Shown here one piece after another: positions 1 through 6,519 of a stretch of DNA of 6,909 bases; within the stretch, counting starts at the first letter, position 1; every line of letters starts with the position of its first letter. The translations under genes were made by a program, and so were the position numbers. The DNA is taken from contig JALSTE010000784.1 in assembly GCA_026983855.1 (NCBI GenBank), forward strand, positions 1 through 6,909, written 5' to 3'. The notes under the pieces are model-generated. The model saw only the letters and a program-made list of their open reading frames with translations, was not told where the DNA came from and searched no databases. Source of the DNA: Acidimicrobiia bacterium (GTDB taxonomy: Bacteria > Actinomycetota > Acidimicrobiia > Acidimicrobiales > Poriferisodalaceae).

Positions 1-1512
1 GATTCTGGTGCGCCCGAGGATCCGCAACGGCCCCCGTCCCCCCGTGGGGGGCAGCCGGCTGACCGGCATCTTCGGGGGTCGCCGGTCCCGTCCGTCGGGG
101 TCCGGAACGGCTGGTCGGCGGGCCAGGGCGCCCCTTCGAACCGTGGCCAGGGCGGTGGGCGACGTGTACCCGATGCGGGCGAGCAGGCCCCCGCCGAAAG
201 CGGGTTTCAGAGCGATGAATCCCGATCGGGGACCGACCTCCGTCGAAGACCGGACCCCGTTCCCGGCCGGGGCGGGGGAGACTCCCGCACCGGCCAGTTC
301 GATCCCCGTGACGTCCCCGGTGAGGCCGGCGTCGAGGGACACGGCCAACCTGGCCGCCACCTCCCGTCCCCACGGGGTGGAGGGGGCGATCACCAGTGAC
401 GGTCGTAACCGGGTCACCTCCCCCTCGATGTCGGAATGGAACTCCCCGGCGACGGTACGATCGGCCACGAGGAGCCTGGACCCGGGCACATCGGGGACCG
501 ACGACGTCTCACCTCCGGTGACGAGGACCAACTCGACTCCCGTCCCCGAGGCCAGACCGGCGGCCAGGTCGGCCGTCTCCCGGGCCAGTTGGGCCCGCTC
601 GGGTTCGATCAGGACCACCACGGGCCCGGTGGGCGGGACCGGGGGCACCGCAGCGGCAGGCGGTGGAGGGGGAGACCACTCGGAGTCGTCGGGGTTGCCG
701 GCACGGCGTCCAGCGGGCGATTCTCCGATCAGCTCCATGGTGCGGTCCACGGCGGTGTGGATCACCCCCTCGTCGGAACCCCGCAGCACCAGGGGGGTAC
801 GGGCCGACGGGGTGGCCGTCACTCCCAGAACGAGGGTCCGGCCGGCCTCCACTCCCCAGGGACCGGGCCCGAGATCCGCCGCCCGCAGTACGGTCAGGTC
901 CAGTTCGCCGACCGCCGGCCAGGCACCGGGGTCCTTGTGCTTGCACGGCGAACAGGACCTCTCCGCCATCGAGATCACCAGTGGCAGGTCGGCCTCCACC
1001 TCCACGAGCAGGTCGTCGTGTTCCAACTCCGCCCTGAGTACTCCCCGCCCGAGCGACCACCGCTTGACCCCGGTGACGACGGGCAACCCGAGCATGGCGG
1101 CCACCTGAACCGGTACCTGGCCGGTATCGGCGTCGACGGAGTTCAGACCGGTGACGATGACGTCGAATCCACCATCCCGCTTCAGGCCCGCGGCCAGGGC
1201 CTTGGCGGTGGCCAGGGTGTCGCTTCCCGCCAACAAGGGATCATTGAGATGCACGGCCCGCCCCACACCGCAGAGTGACGCCTCCCTCAGTACGTCCACG
1301 GCCGTGTCGGGTCCCATGGTGAATGAGGTCACGGTGCCCTTGAGGGCTCCGGCCAGCTCAACGGCGGTGGTGACCGCCCGCCGGCAGTAGTCGTTCATCT
1401 GGAGGCCCCCGGAGCGCACCAGACGACCGTCGGGACCCAGGGTCATGGAGTCGAGGACCGGGACCTGCTTGATGAGAACCGCCACCCGCGGACCCCGATT
1501 CCCAGAGGTCAC
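1..1512 (-). CDS. Electron transfer flavoprotein, beta-alpha subunit fusion (3' end cut by window edge)
   Basis: ETFs carry electrons from flavin dehydrogenases to a quinone oxidoreductase or other acceptor in the cytoplasm. The frame is open from GTG at 1512-1510 to base 1 (504 codons, no stop), read by hand. Residues about 9-200 are EtfB-like: RVAVLIKQVP at the start, the nucleotide-binding stretch SVDADTGQVP at 125-134, and a later beta-subunit segment ADLPLVISMAER (174-185). A Pro/Ala-rich linker lies at about 278-296. Residues from about 297 are the EtfA N-terminal domain: VVVLIEPERAQLA, then ARLAVSLDAGLTGDVTGI (388-404) and KPAFGGGLLARIGY with ATVRRGA (436-462), the EtfA PAFGGN...ATVRPG pattern. 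The alpha FAD-binding domain should follow beyond base 1. Cys187 and Cys190 form an unusual CxxC at the end of the beta core. The start overlaps the upstream GlcG-like stop, implying translational coupling. EtfB-EtfA identity is firm; fusion assumes no assembly error. Confidence 0.9.
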   Translation of the reverse strand, partial: MTSGNRGPRVAVLIKQVPVLDSMTLGPDGRLVRSGGLQMNDYCRRAVTTAVELAGALKGTVTSFTMGPDTAVDVLREASLCGVGRAVHLNDPLLAGSDTLATAKALAAGLKRDGGFDVIVTGLNSVDADTGQVPVQVAAMLGLPVVTGVKRWSLGRGVLRAELEHDDLLVEVEADLPLVISMAERSCSPCKHKDPGAWPAVGELDLTVLRAADLGPGPWGVEAGRTLVLGVTATPSARTPLVLRGSDEGVIHTAVDRTMELIGESPAGRRAGNPDDSEWSPPPPPAAAVPPVPPTGPVVVLIEPERAQLARETADLAAGLASGTGVELVLVTGGETSSVPDVPGSRLLVADRTVAGEFHSDIEGEVTRLRPSLVIAPSTPWGREVAARLAVSLDAGLTGDVTGIELAGAGVSPAPAGNGVRSSTEVGPRSGFIALKPAFGGGLLARIGYTSPTALATVRRGALARRPAVPDPDGRDRRPPKMPVSRLPPTGGRGPLRILGRTRI

Positions 1513-1928
1513 CCCAGTGCTGCCAGGGCACTCTCGGCGCACACCACATCCTCGGCCGCCGTGCCGCCGCTCACCCCGATGGCCCCCACGAGGGACCCGT
1601 TCCAGATGATCGGCAGGCCCCCGCCGAGGAGGGTGATACGACCCCGACCGGCCAGCCCCGCCACCAGATCGGGTTGGTCGGCGATCCCGTCCCACACCTG
1701 TTGGGTGGGGGCTCCGAGGCTGACCGCGGTCCAGGCCTTGTCAACGGCGACATCGAGCGACAGCAGGGGGGCGCCGGCCATGCGATCGAGGGTCACGACC
1801 ACGCCTCCCGGATCGACGACGGCGGCGACCACGGAGATACCGAGGTCCTCGGCCTTGTCCCGGGCCGCGTCCACGGCCCGACGGGCATGGAGCAGATCGA
1901 TGTAGTGGCGCGTGGGTAGATTGTCCAT
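1509..1928 (-). CDS. GlcG/HbpS family protein (possible haem or cofactor binding)
   Basis: The 139-residue product has the usual length of a stand-alone GlcG/HbpS domain, the fold also found at the C-terminus of PduO. Family hallmarks run in order: an N-terminal helix rich in Ala, AAVVDPGG (35-42), LDRMAGAP (47-54), DKAWTAVSLGAPT (63-75), GGGLPI (102-107) and VGAIGVSGG followed by AEDVVCA (114-131). Some relatives bind haem or corrinoid-type ligands and many have no known function, so the ligand here is open. The ATG at 1928-1926 begins the conserved region; no Shine-Dalgarno is visible and the codon lies inside a 14-bp palindrome. The stop TGA overlaps the GTG of the ETF gene (GTGA, 1512-1509), so the two are very probably one operon. 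The reading frame stays open far upstream, but that is antisense to the neighbouring enzyme gene and not a longer protein. Confidence 0.9.
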   Translation of the reverse strand: MDNLPTRHYIDLLHARRAVDAARDKAEDLGISVVAAVVDPGGVVVTLDRMAGAPLLSLDVAVDKAWTAVSLGAPTQQVWDGIADQPDLVAGLAGRGRITLLGGGLPIIWNGSLVGAIGVSGGTAAEDVVCAESALAALG

Positions 1929-1938
1929 GGCGCCATGG
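1925..1938. promoter_or_regulatory. 14-bp perfect palindrome over the GlcG-like start codon
   Basis: CCATGGCGCCATGG reads identically on both strands. It contains the GlcG-like ATG (1928-1926, minus strand) and a mirror ATG at 1935-1937 on the plus strand, which is in frame with the divergent PLP enzyme. A repressor-binding site or a start-region mRNA hairpin is possible; the palindrome is seen directly, its role is inferred. Confidence 0.35.
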
Positions 1939-1965
1939 TGGCGTCCGGACACGACGGGGGCAAGG

Positions 1966-1976
1966 GATCTGAGATC
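1966..1976. promoter_or_regulatory. Dyad GATCT-G-AGATC in the divergent intergenic region
   Basis: Perfect 5-bp arms surround a single central base, and the flanking GGG and CCC extend it imperfectly. It lies between the two divergent starts, where an operator or promoter for both genes would be expected. No convincing -35/-10 pair could be assigned on either strand of 1929-2000. Confidence 0.3.
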
Positions 1977-1990
1977 ACCCGGCCCGACGG

Positions 1991-1997
1991 GGGAGGA
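1991..1997 (+). promoter_or_regulatory. Shine-Dalgarno GGGAGGA supporting the TTG start at 2001
   Basis: A purine-rich GGGAGGA ends 3 bases before TTG 2001, in frame with the PLP enzyme. It is the best ribosome-binding signal in the window and decides the start against ATG 1935, which has none and would add 22 low-complexity residues. The spacing is slightly short. Confidence 0.5.
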
Positions 1998-2000
1998 CCA

Positions 2001-3293
2001 TTGCACCTGGACATCGAGCGGCCCGGCGGGGGTGGAGAGGCGCAGCTGGACCTGGGGTTCCTGAGGGGGATGTTCCCCGCCCTGGACGGACCACCCGGTG
2101 GGGACTGGGCGTTCTTCGACAACGCCGGTGGTACCCACATGGCCCGACCGGTGCTGAACCGGACAATCCACTACCTGTCCACCCATCGGGTCCAGCCCCA
2201 TGGCCCCAACCCACTCGCCGGGCCGGCCGGTGATGAAATGGACAGGGGCCGGGCCACCCTCGCGGCCCTGTTGGACATCGATCAGGCCAATCTGACCATC
2301 GGCCCCTCCACCACCCAGAACCTCAACACCCTGGCCCAGTCCCTGGACGGCCTGGTCGCCCCCGGGGACGAGGTTGTGGTCTCCCGCCAGGAGCACGAGG
2401 CCAACATCGGCTGCTGGGAGAGGTTGTGCCGACGCCGGGGTGCGATCCTCCGCTTCTGGGAGGTCGACAGCGGCACCGGGGAGCTCGAACCGGGGGGCCT
2501 GGAGAGGCTCCTGGGGGACAGAACCCGGGTGGTCGCGGTGACCCACAGCTCCAACATCGTGGGCACGGTCCACGATCTGGGGTCCGTGTCCGCCACGGTC
2601 CACGGGGCCGGGGTCGTACTGGTGGCTGACGGGGTGTCGTACGCGCCCCACCGTTGGCCCGACGTGGCGGCGACGGGCGCCGATGTGTACTGCTTCAGCC
2701 TGTACAAGACCTTCGGCCCCCATCTCGGGGCCATGGTGGTGTCCGAGGAGCTGCTGGAACGTGTCGAACCGCAGTGCCACTACTTCAACGCCCCCAGGTC
2801 GGGGACCCGGCTCGACGCCGCCGGCCCCCAGCACTGCGCCATCGCCTCCCTGGTGGGTCTGGGCGATTTCTTCGACGCCCTGTACGAACACCACTTCGGC
2901 CCCGCAGTCGACCCCGACACCACACCGGCCCAGCGGGCGGGGGCCGTCGGGTCCCTTCTGCAGGCCCATGAAACGGCCGTGGCCGCTCCCCTCGCCGAAT
3001 TCCTGGTCGCCGCCGCGGACCGAGGACTGCGATTGCTCGGGCGCCCCACGATGACCGACCGGGAGGCGAACTTCTCCTTCCTGGTGTCGGGCAGGTCCTC
3101 GGCCTCGCTGGTCGCGGAGCTCGGGCGCCGCGGCCTGGCGGCCAAGAACGGTCACTTCTACGCCCGCCGCCTGCTCGAGGCGGTGGGTATCGACGATGTG
3201 GACGACGGGGTGGTGAGACTCAGCCTGGCCGCCTACAACACCCCCCGGGAGGTCGCTCTTCTCATCGCGGCCCTCGATTCGATCCTCCGATAG
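2001..3293 (+). CDS. Class V aminotransferase-fold PLP enzyme, cysteine desulfurase-like
   Basis: This 430-residue cytosolic PLP enzyme (numbering from TTG 2001) has the fold-type I layout of the NifS/SufS superfamily and resembles the VC1184-type subfamily annotated as cysteine desulfurase-like. Seen in order: LGFLRGMFPAL, WAFFDNAGGTHM (FDNAGG at about 39-44), QEHEANIGCW with His132 to stack on the cofactor, VTHSSNIVGTVHDL, VADGVSYAPH with Asp210 for the pyridine nitrogen, and FSLYKTFGPHLGAM with Lys236 as the Schiff-base lysine. Near the C-terminus the SufS-like active-site loop RxGHHCA appears as KNGHFYA, so Tyr387 stands at the catalytic cysteine position; no Cys is near it. Desulfurase activity is therefore doubtful and the substrate unknown. 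The gene is divergent from the GlcG-ETF operon. The start is uncertain: ATG 1935 would give 452 residues. Confidence 0.88.
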   Translation: MHLDIERPGGGGEAQLDLGFLRGMFPALDGPPGGDWAFFDNAGGTHMARPVLNRTIHYLSTHRVQPHGPNPLAGPAGDEMDRGRATLAALLDIDQANLTIGPSTTQNLNTLAQSLDGLVAPGDEVVVSRQEHEANIGCWERLCRRRGAILRFWEVDSGTGELEPGGLERLLGDRTRVVAVTHSSNIVGTVHDLGSVSATVHGAGVVLVADGVSYAPHRWPDVAATGADVYCFSLYKTFGPHLGAMVVSEELLERVEPQCHYFNAPRSGTRLDAAGPQHCAIASLVGLGDFFDALYEHHFGPAVDPDTTPAQRAGAVGSLLQAHETAVAAPLAEFLVAAADRGLRLLGRPTMTDREANFSFLVSGRSSASLVAELGRRGLAAKNGHFYARRLLEAVGIDDVDDGVVRLSLAAYNTPREVALLIAALDSILR

Positions 3294-3522
3294 CCGGTTC
3301 GGGGCCCGGCCCTTTGGGGAGGGGAGACCGCGGGGAGCTGGTGGGTCTCGCCGGGCACTGGGGGTCCGACCCGGTGGGGAGGGGAGACCGCTGGAGGGAA
3401 CGGATCCGAAGAGGAAGGGAAACCCTGAGGTCGACGGAGGTTCCCACATCACCGGCCGATCCGGTCTGCCGACGCCGTCCCGGGCGGGGAACACATGTGG
3501 TCGCCGGTGGGTTCCGAGCACC
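3294..3522. other. Non-coding gap between PLP enzyme and MFS genes
   Basis: I see no supported gene in these 229 bases. They hold a 60-bp-period duplication (listed separately), a short GC hairpin GGGC-CCG-GCCC followed by TTT at 3302-3315 that is too small to call as a terminator, and the 8-bp palindrome CACATGTG at 3492-3499, 24 bases before the MFS start. A promoter for the MFS gene probably lies here, but no clear -35/-10 pair is visible. Confidence 0.5.
3301..3391. repeat. Duplicated 31-bp segment with 60-bp period
   Basis: Bases 3301-3331 and 3361-3391 match at 27 of 31 positions, with an identical 17-base core TGGGGAGGGGAGACCGC at 3315-3331 and 3375-3391. The spacer between copies is not conserved. 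It could be a decayed tandem duplication or paired binding sites upstream of the MFS gene; the role is unknown. Confidence 0.6.
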
Positions 3523-4806
3523 ATGGAGAAGGGGATCGAGGATCGGGGACCGCTCACCGCCGCGCCGACGTCCCCCGAGGTGGCTCCCGTCTCCGACGAG
3601 GGCCGGTGGCGGGCCCTGGGGCTCCTCGGTCTGGCGATGGTGCTGTCGATGGCGACCTGGTTCTCCGCCGCGGCGGTCCTGCCCCAACTTCGCGCCAACT
3701 GGAATCTGTCGAGGGTGGCGGGTAGCTGGTTGACGATCATGGTTCAGATCGGGTTCGTGGTCGGGGCGGTGGGGTCGGCCTACCTGGGCCTGGCCGACCG
3801 CCTCTCCGAGCGACGTCTGATGCTGCTCGGTGCCGTGGGGGCCGCCCTGGCCAACGCCGGCCTGGCCGTGAGTGGGGGCCTGATCACCGCCCTGCCGTTC
3901 CGGTTCCTGGTGGGGGTGTCCCTGGCCGGGGTGTATCCCCCCTCGCTGAAGGCGATGTCGACGTGGTTTCGTCGGGACCGGGGAACCGCCCTGGGGGTCA
4001 TGGTCGGCGCCCTGACCCTGGGATCGGCTCTGCCCCACCTGGTCAACGGGTTCGGGGGCCTGGACTGGAAGGTGGTGGTCTACGCCACCTCACTGCTGAC
4101 ATTGGCCGGTGGACTCCTGGCCGAGTTCCTGGTCGAGGACGGGCCCTACCGCTTCCCCACGGCCCGCTTCGACTGGCGCGACGCCAGACGGGCCCTGGCC
4201 GCCCGCGGGGTGCGGCTGTCGACCCTGGGCTATGTCGGTCACATGTGGGAGCTGTACGCCATGTGGGCCTGGTTCGGGGCGTTCTTCGCCGATGTGCTGG
4301 CTCGCGACGGGGGCGATGTATCCACGGTGGCGGTGGGGTTGGCGACCTTCAGTGTCATCGGTGCCGGCGCTCTCGGCTCATGGGCCGGCGGGGCCATATC
4401 GGACCGCCGGGGCCGAGCCGAGGCCGCCGGGATCTCCATGGCGTTCTCCGGGACGGTCGCCGCCGTCATCGGGTTCCTGGCCCCCACCGGGCCCTGGGTG
4501 GTCCTGGCCCTGGGACTCGTGTGGGGATTCTGGGTCGTGGCTGACTCGGCCCAGTTCTCAACTGTCGTCACCGAGCAGGCCGATCAGAGGTTCGTGGGAT
4601 CGGTGCTGACCGCCCAACTCGCCGCCGGGTTCATTCTCTCGGTGTTCACGATATTCCTGGTGCCGGTCGTCCGGGACTCCCTCGGATGGGGGTGGGCGTT
4701 CCTGATGCTCGCCCCGGGTCCCGCATTGGGGCTGTGGGCCATGAACTCCCTGCGTGACCACGACCGGGTCGTGGCCGTGCCATCGTCCCTCGAGCCCGCC
4801 CCCTGA
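3523..4806 (+). CDS. MFS transporter, 12 transmembrane helices
   Basis: A 427-residue inner-membrane secondary transporter of the major facilitator superfamily; the substrate cannot be told. Hydrophobic segments fall at roughly 31-55, 68-90, 99-119, 122-145, 156-174, 183-204, 234-258, 268-290, 301-320, 324-343, 357-381 and 389-409, with the usual hydrophilic central loop at about 205-233. The loop after helix 2 carries motif A-like GLADRLSERR (89-98), repeated in the second half as GAISDRRGRAE (290-300), the internal pseudo-symmetry of MFS proteins. YPPSLKAMSTWFRRDRG (138-154) lies between helices 4 and 5. The first 28 residues are a polar, probably cytosolic tail. ATG 3523 has no clear ribosome binding site. 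The same-strand PLP enzyme ends 229 bp upstream, so a separate promoter is likely. The gene converges with the DUF3179 gene across a tandem repeat. Confidence 0.93.
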   Translation: MEKGIEDRGPLTAAPTSPEVAPVSDEGRWRALGLLGLAMVLSMATWFSAAAVLPQLRANWNLSRVAGSWLTIMVQIGFVVGAVGSAYLGLADRLSERRLMLLGAVGAALANAGLAVSGGLITALPFRFLVGVSLAGVYPPSLKAMSTWFRRDRGTALGVMVGALTLGSALPHLVNGFGGLDWKVVVYATSLLTLAGGLLAEFLVEDGPYRFPTARFDWRDARRALAARGVRLSTLGYVGHMWELYAMWAWFGAFFADVLARDGGDVSTVAVGLATFSVIGAGALGSWAGGAISDRRGRAEAAGISMAFSGTVAAVIGFLAPTGPWVVLALGLVWGFWVVADSAQFSTVVTEQADQRFVGSVLTAQLAAGFILSVFTIFLVPVVRDSLGWGWAFLMLAPGPALGLWAMNSLRDHDRVVAVPSSLEPAP

Positions 4807-4821
4807 GCTGGGCCCCGGGAC

Positions 4822-5091
4822 CGGCAGCAGCGAAGTCGGGACCCAAATCACGTTGAGTGGCTCGGACATCCCAGCGCCGATCACCGCCCTCCAAGCGGCG
4901 GCAGCAGCGAAGTCGGGACCCAGACCACGTTGAGTGGCTCGGACATCCCAGCGCTGATCACCGCCCTCCAAGCGGCGGCACCATCGAAGTCGGGACCCAG
5001 ACCACGTTGAGTGGCTCGGACATCCCAGCGCTGATCACCGCCCTCCAAGCGGCGGCAGCAGCGAAGTCGGGACCCAGACCACGTTGAGTGG
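4822..5091. repeat. 77-bp-period tandem repeat array, about 3.5 copies
   Basis: Units begin with CGAAGTCGGGACCC at 4831, 4908, 4985 and 5062, exactly 77 bases apart. Three are complete; the fourth stops after 30 bases at 5091, and 9 bases of a preceding unit are seen at 4822-4830. Units 1 and 3 differ at 3 positions and units 2 and 3 at 2, so the array is young or kept homogeneous. Each unit holds two small inverted repeats: CCAC-GTTGA-GTGG and CCGCC-8 nt-GGCGG (the second at 4884-4901 in unit 1). Units 2 and 3 also carry the palindrome CAGCGCTG. Because 77 is not a multiple of 3, each unit shifts the frame and the array is unlikely to encode protein. It sits between the 3' ends of two convergent genes. 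Confidence 0.95.
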
Positions 5092-5160
5092 GCCGGGCCC
5101 CGGTGGGAGACCCCGAGGTGGATCTCCGCCCACGGATGGACGGACTCTGGATGGCCGGAA
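5092..5160. other. Non-coding spacer downstream of the DUF3179 gene
   Basis: The 69 bases between the array and the DUF3179 stop hold no gene and no T-tract hairpin. GGGCCCCGG at 5095-5103 repeats the same 9 bases at 4810-4818, on the other side of the array. Confidence 0.4.
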
Positions 5161-6510
5161 TCAGTCCCTCCCCACCACCTCGATGGCGGGGAAGGCGGCC
5201 ACGGCGGAGAACCAGAGTTGGTTCCGGGAGGGGAACTGAGCCAATTCGATCCCGGCGTCGGGCCCATCGACCGCCAGTCCGGCGAGGTTCCACGTGTTGC
5301 CCCGGTCGTCCACCAGGCGATCCCCTTCCCAGCGCAGCCCGGACCCCGGGCCGCCCGGGTCGGGGGACTCGAACACCACGGAGTCGGGGCCGGAAACGAC
5401 CACCACGATCTCGGCCCGGTCGTCGACGGGAGGTAGGGCCACCACCCTCCGCCCACCCGTGTCCAGGGGCACGGCCCAGGGGCTCCCCGAAGCCACGGCG
5501 ACCACGACGGGCGTGGCCGGGTCCAGGCGATCGTCGGTCAGGAACTCCGGCGCCACCGGGAACGGCGTGCGACCCGCGTTCACCGCATCGCGGTAGCCGG
5601 CGAACGGATCCCGTCCGTAGTCGACCCGGTAGCCGGTCTCGAATGAGAGGACCGAGGAGTCGGGGTGTTCACGCCGCCACCGGCCCCAGGTGGTGGTGCT
5701 CGACGCCAGTACCCTCAACTCCACCCCGGTCAGGGCCCCGACCACGGCCCGGCCTCTCACCTGCCACCAGTAGGAAAGGGTCTGACGGTCGTACATCACG
5801 AGGTCGTTCTGGTAGAGGGCGCTGGTGTTGCCGAAGTCGAGCACCTCGGGACCCGCCCCCAGATCGACCGTACGTGAATAGACGGCCCCACTGCGGCAGA
5901 GGGGACAGAATGTGACCACGATCGGTTGCCCGCCCAACTCGGCGTTGACGATCTCGTGAAAGTTGAGGATGCGATGGGGATGGGCCCAGGCGCTCCCGTC
6001 GGCGGCCACGAACCCCAGGACCAGATCGTCGTCGGAGAGGTCGGGAGCCGCCTCGCCGGTGGAAACGTACCGGGGTTCGTTGAGGGGAATGATGGCATCC
6101 CTCAGCTCCGTGACCCTGCGGTCATCGGCCCCGGCGAGGGTCAGATCCCCGGCACCGAAGGTGTCGAACACGATCTGCTCGAGGGGAACCTCACGACGGC
6201 CCAGATCGGTTCCCGCCACCACCGGTCCCGTCTCCGGACCGAGGAGGGCCAGTGAGCCCGGGCTCAACCTCGCCGGCGCGATCGCGGTCGCGGTGGTCGG
6301 AGTCGACCCCGTGGAGTCGACCGGGGGAGTGGCGTGACCAGCACATGACGCCACCAGAACCACCACACCGGCGAGGACGGTCCCCAGTCCTGGTCGTGCC
6401 GTCCCGCGGCGCCGGTCGGCCCACCGGGATCGGGCCCGGCCCGCTCGTGGACGGCGGGTGGGGGTGAGGAGGACCGACCCATCGGTTCCGCCGCTGGGAC
6501 TCCGGGACAC
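5161..6510 (-). CDS. DUF3179 domain-containing lipoprotein
   Basis: A 449-residue predicted exported lipoprotein of unknown function. An Arg-rich N-terminus precedes a hydrophobic stretch LGTVLAGVVVLVASC (42-56) ending in a lipobox with Cys56, then a Thr/Pro/Ser-rich linker (about 60-85). The DUF3179 domain fills about 105-445: HRILNFHEIVN (179-189), VVTFCPLCRSGAVYSR (198-213) with the CxxC Cys202/Cys205, FGNTSALYQNDLVMYDRQT (226-244), TTTWGRWRREHPDSSVLS (272-289), TGYRVDYGRDPFAGY (292-306), and a C-terminal QLWFSAVAAFP resembling the family's FWFAW ending. The conserved CxxC hints at metal or redox chemistry, but this is unproven. GTG 6510 is the only usual start codon before the signal, so the n-region is unusually long (about 41 residues). 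It lies 9 bp after the TauE-like gene, in the same frame, and probably shares its transcript. Confidence 0.9.
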   Translation of the reverse strand: MSRSPSGGTDGSVLLTPTRRPRAGRARSRWADRRRGTARPGLGTVLAGVVVLVASCAGHATPPVDSTGSTPTTATAIAPARLSPGSLALLGPETGPVVAGTDLGRREVPLEQIVFDTFGAGDLTLAGADDRRVTELRDAIIPLNEPRYVSTGEAAPDLSDDDLVLGFVAADGSAWAHPHRILNFHEIVNAELGGQPIVVTFCPLCRSGAVYSRTVDLGAGPEVLDFGNTSALYQNDLVMYDRQTLSYWWQVRGRAVVGALTGVELRVLASSTTTWGRWRREHPDSSVLSFETGYRVDYGRDPFAGYRDAVNAGRTPFPVAPEFLTDDRLDPATPVVVAVASGSPWAVPLDTGGRRVVALPPVDDRAEIVVVVSGPDSVVFESPDPGGPGSGLRWEGDRLVDDRGNTWNLAGLAVDGPDAGIELAQFPSRNQLWFSAVAAFPAIEVVGRD

Positions 6511-6519
6511 GGGGGTCGG

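Noticed and set aside
8..1278. Long plus-strand open frames over the ETF gene
   Set aside because: Composition is Arg/Pro/Ser/Thr-rich without domains, while the minus strand gives clear EtfB and EtfA motifs.
2001..3293. Calling the enzyme SufS or IscS
   Set aside because: The catalytic Cys position holds Tyr and no Fe-S assembly genes are adjacent.
3302..3315. Rho-independent terminator after the PLP enzyme
   Set aside because: A 4-bp stem with three T residues is too weak in sequence this rich in G and C.
1929..3740. Minus-strand open frame extending the GlcG-like protein upstream to 743 residues
   Set aside because: It is antisense to the well-supported PLP enzyme; the extra residues are low-complexity Gly/Pro/Arg and match no family. 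High-GC third-position bias keeps this frame open.
4857..5087. Small plus-strand open frame (76 codons) across the tandem repeats
   Set aside because: The 77-bp period changes frame at every unit, so repeats are not translated as protein repeats; no ribosome binding site and no family match.
4822..5091. CRISPR array
   Set aside because: The units abut with no unique spacers and are too long; no cas genes are present.
4558..5456. Minus-strand open frames through the array into flanking genes
   Set aside because: They are antisense to the MFS gene or out of frame with the DUF3179 gene and appear in several frames, as expected from a frame-shifting repeat.
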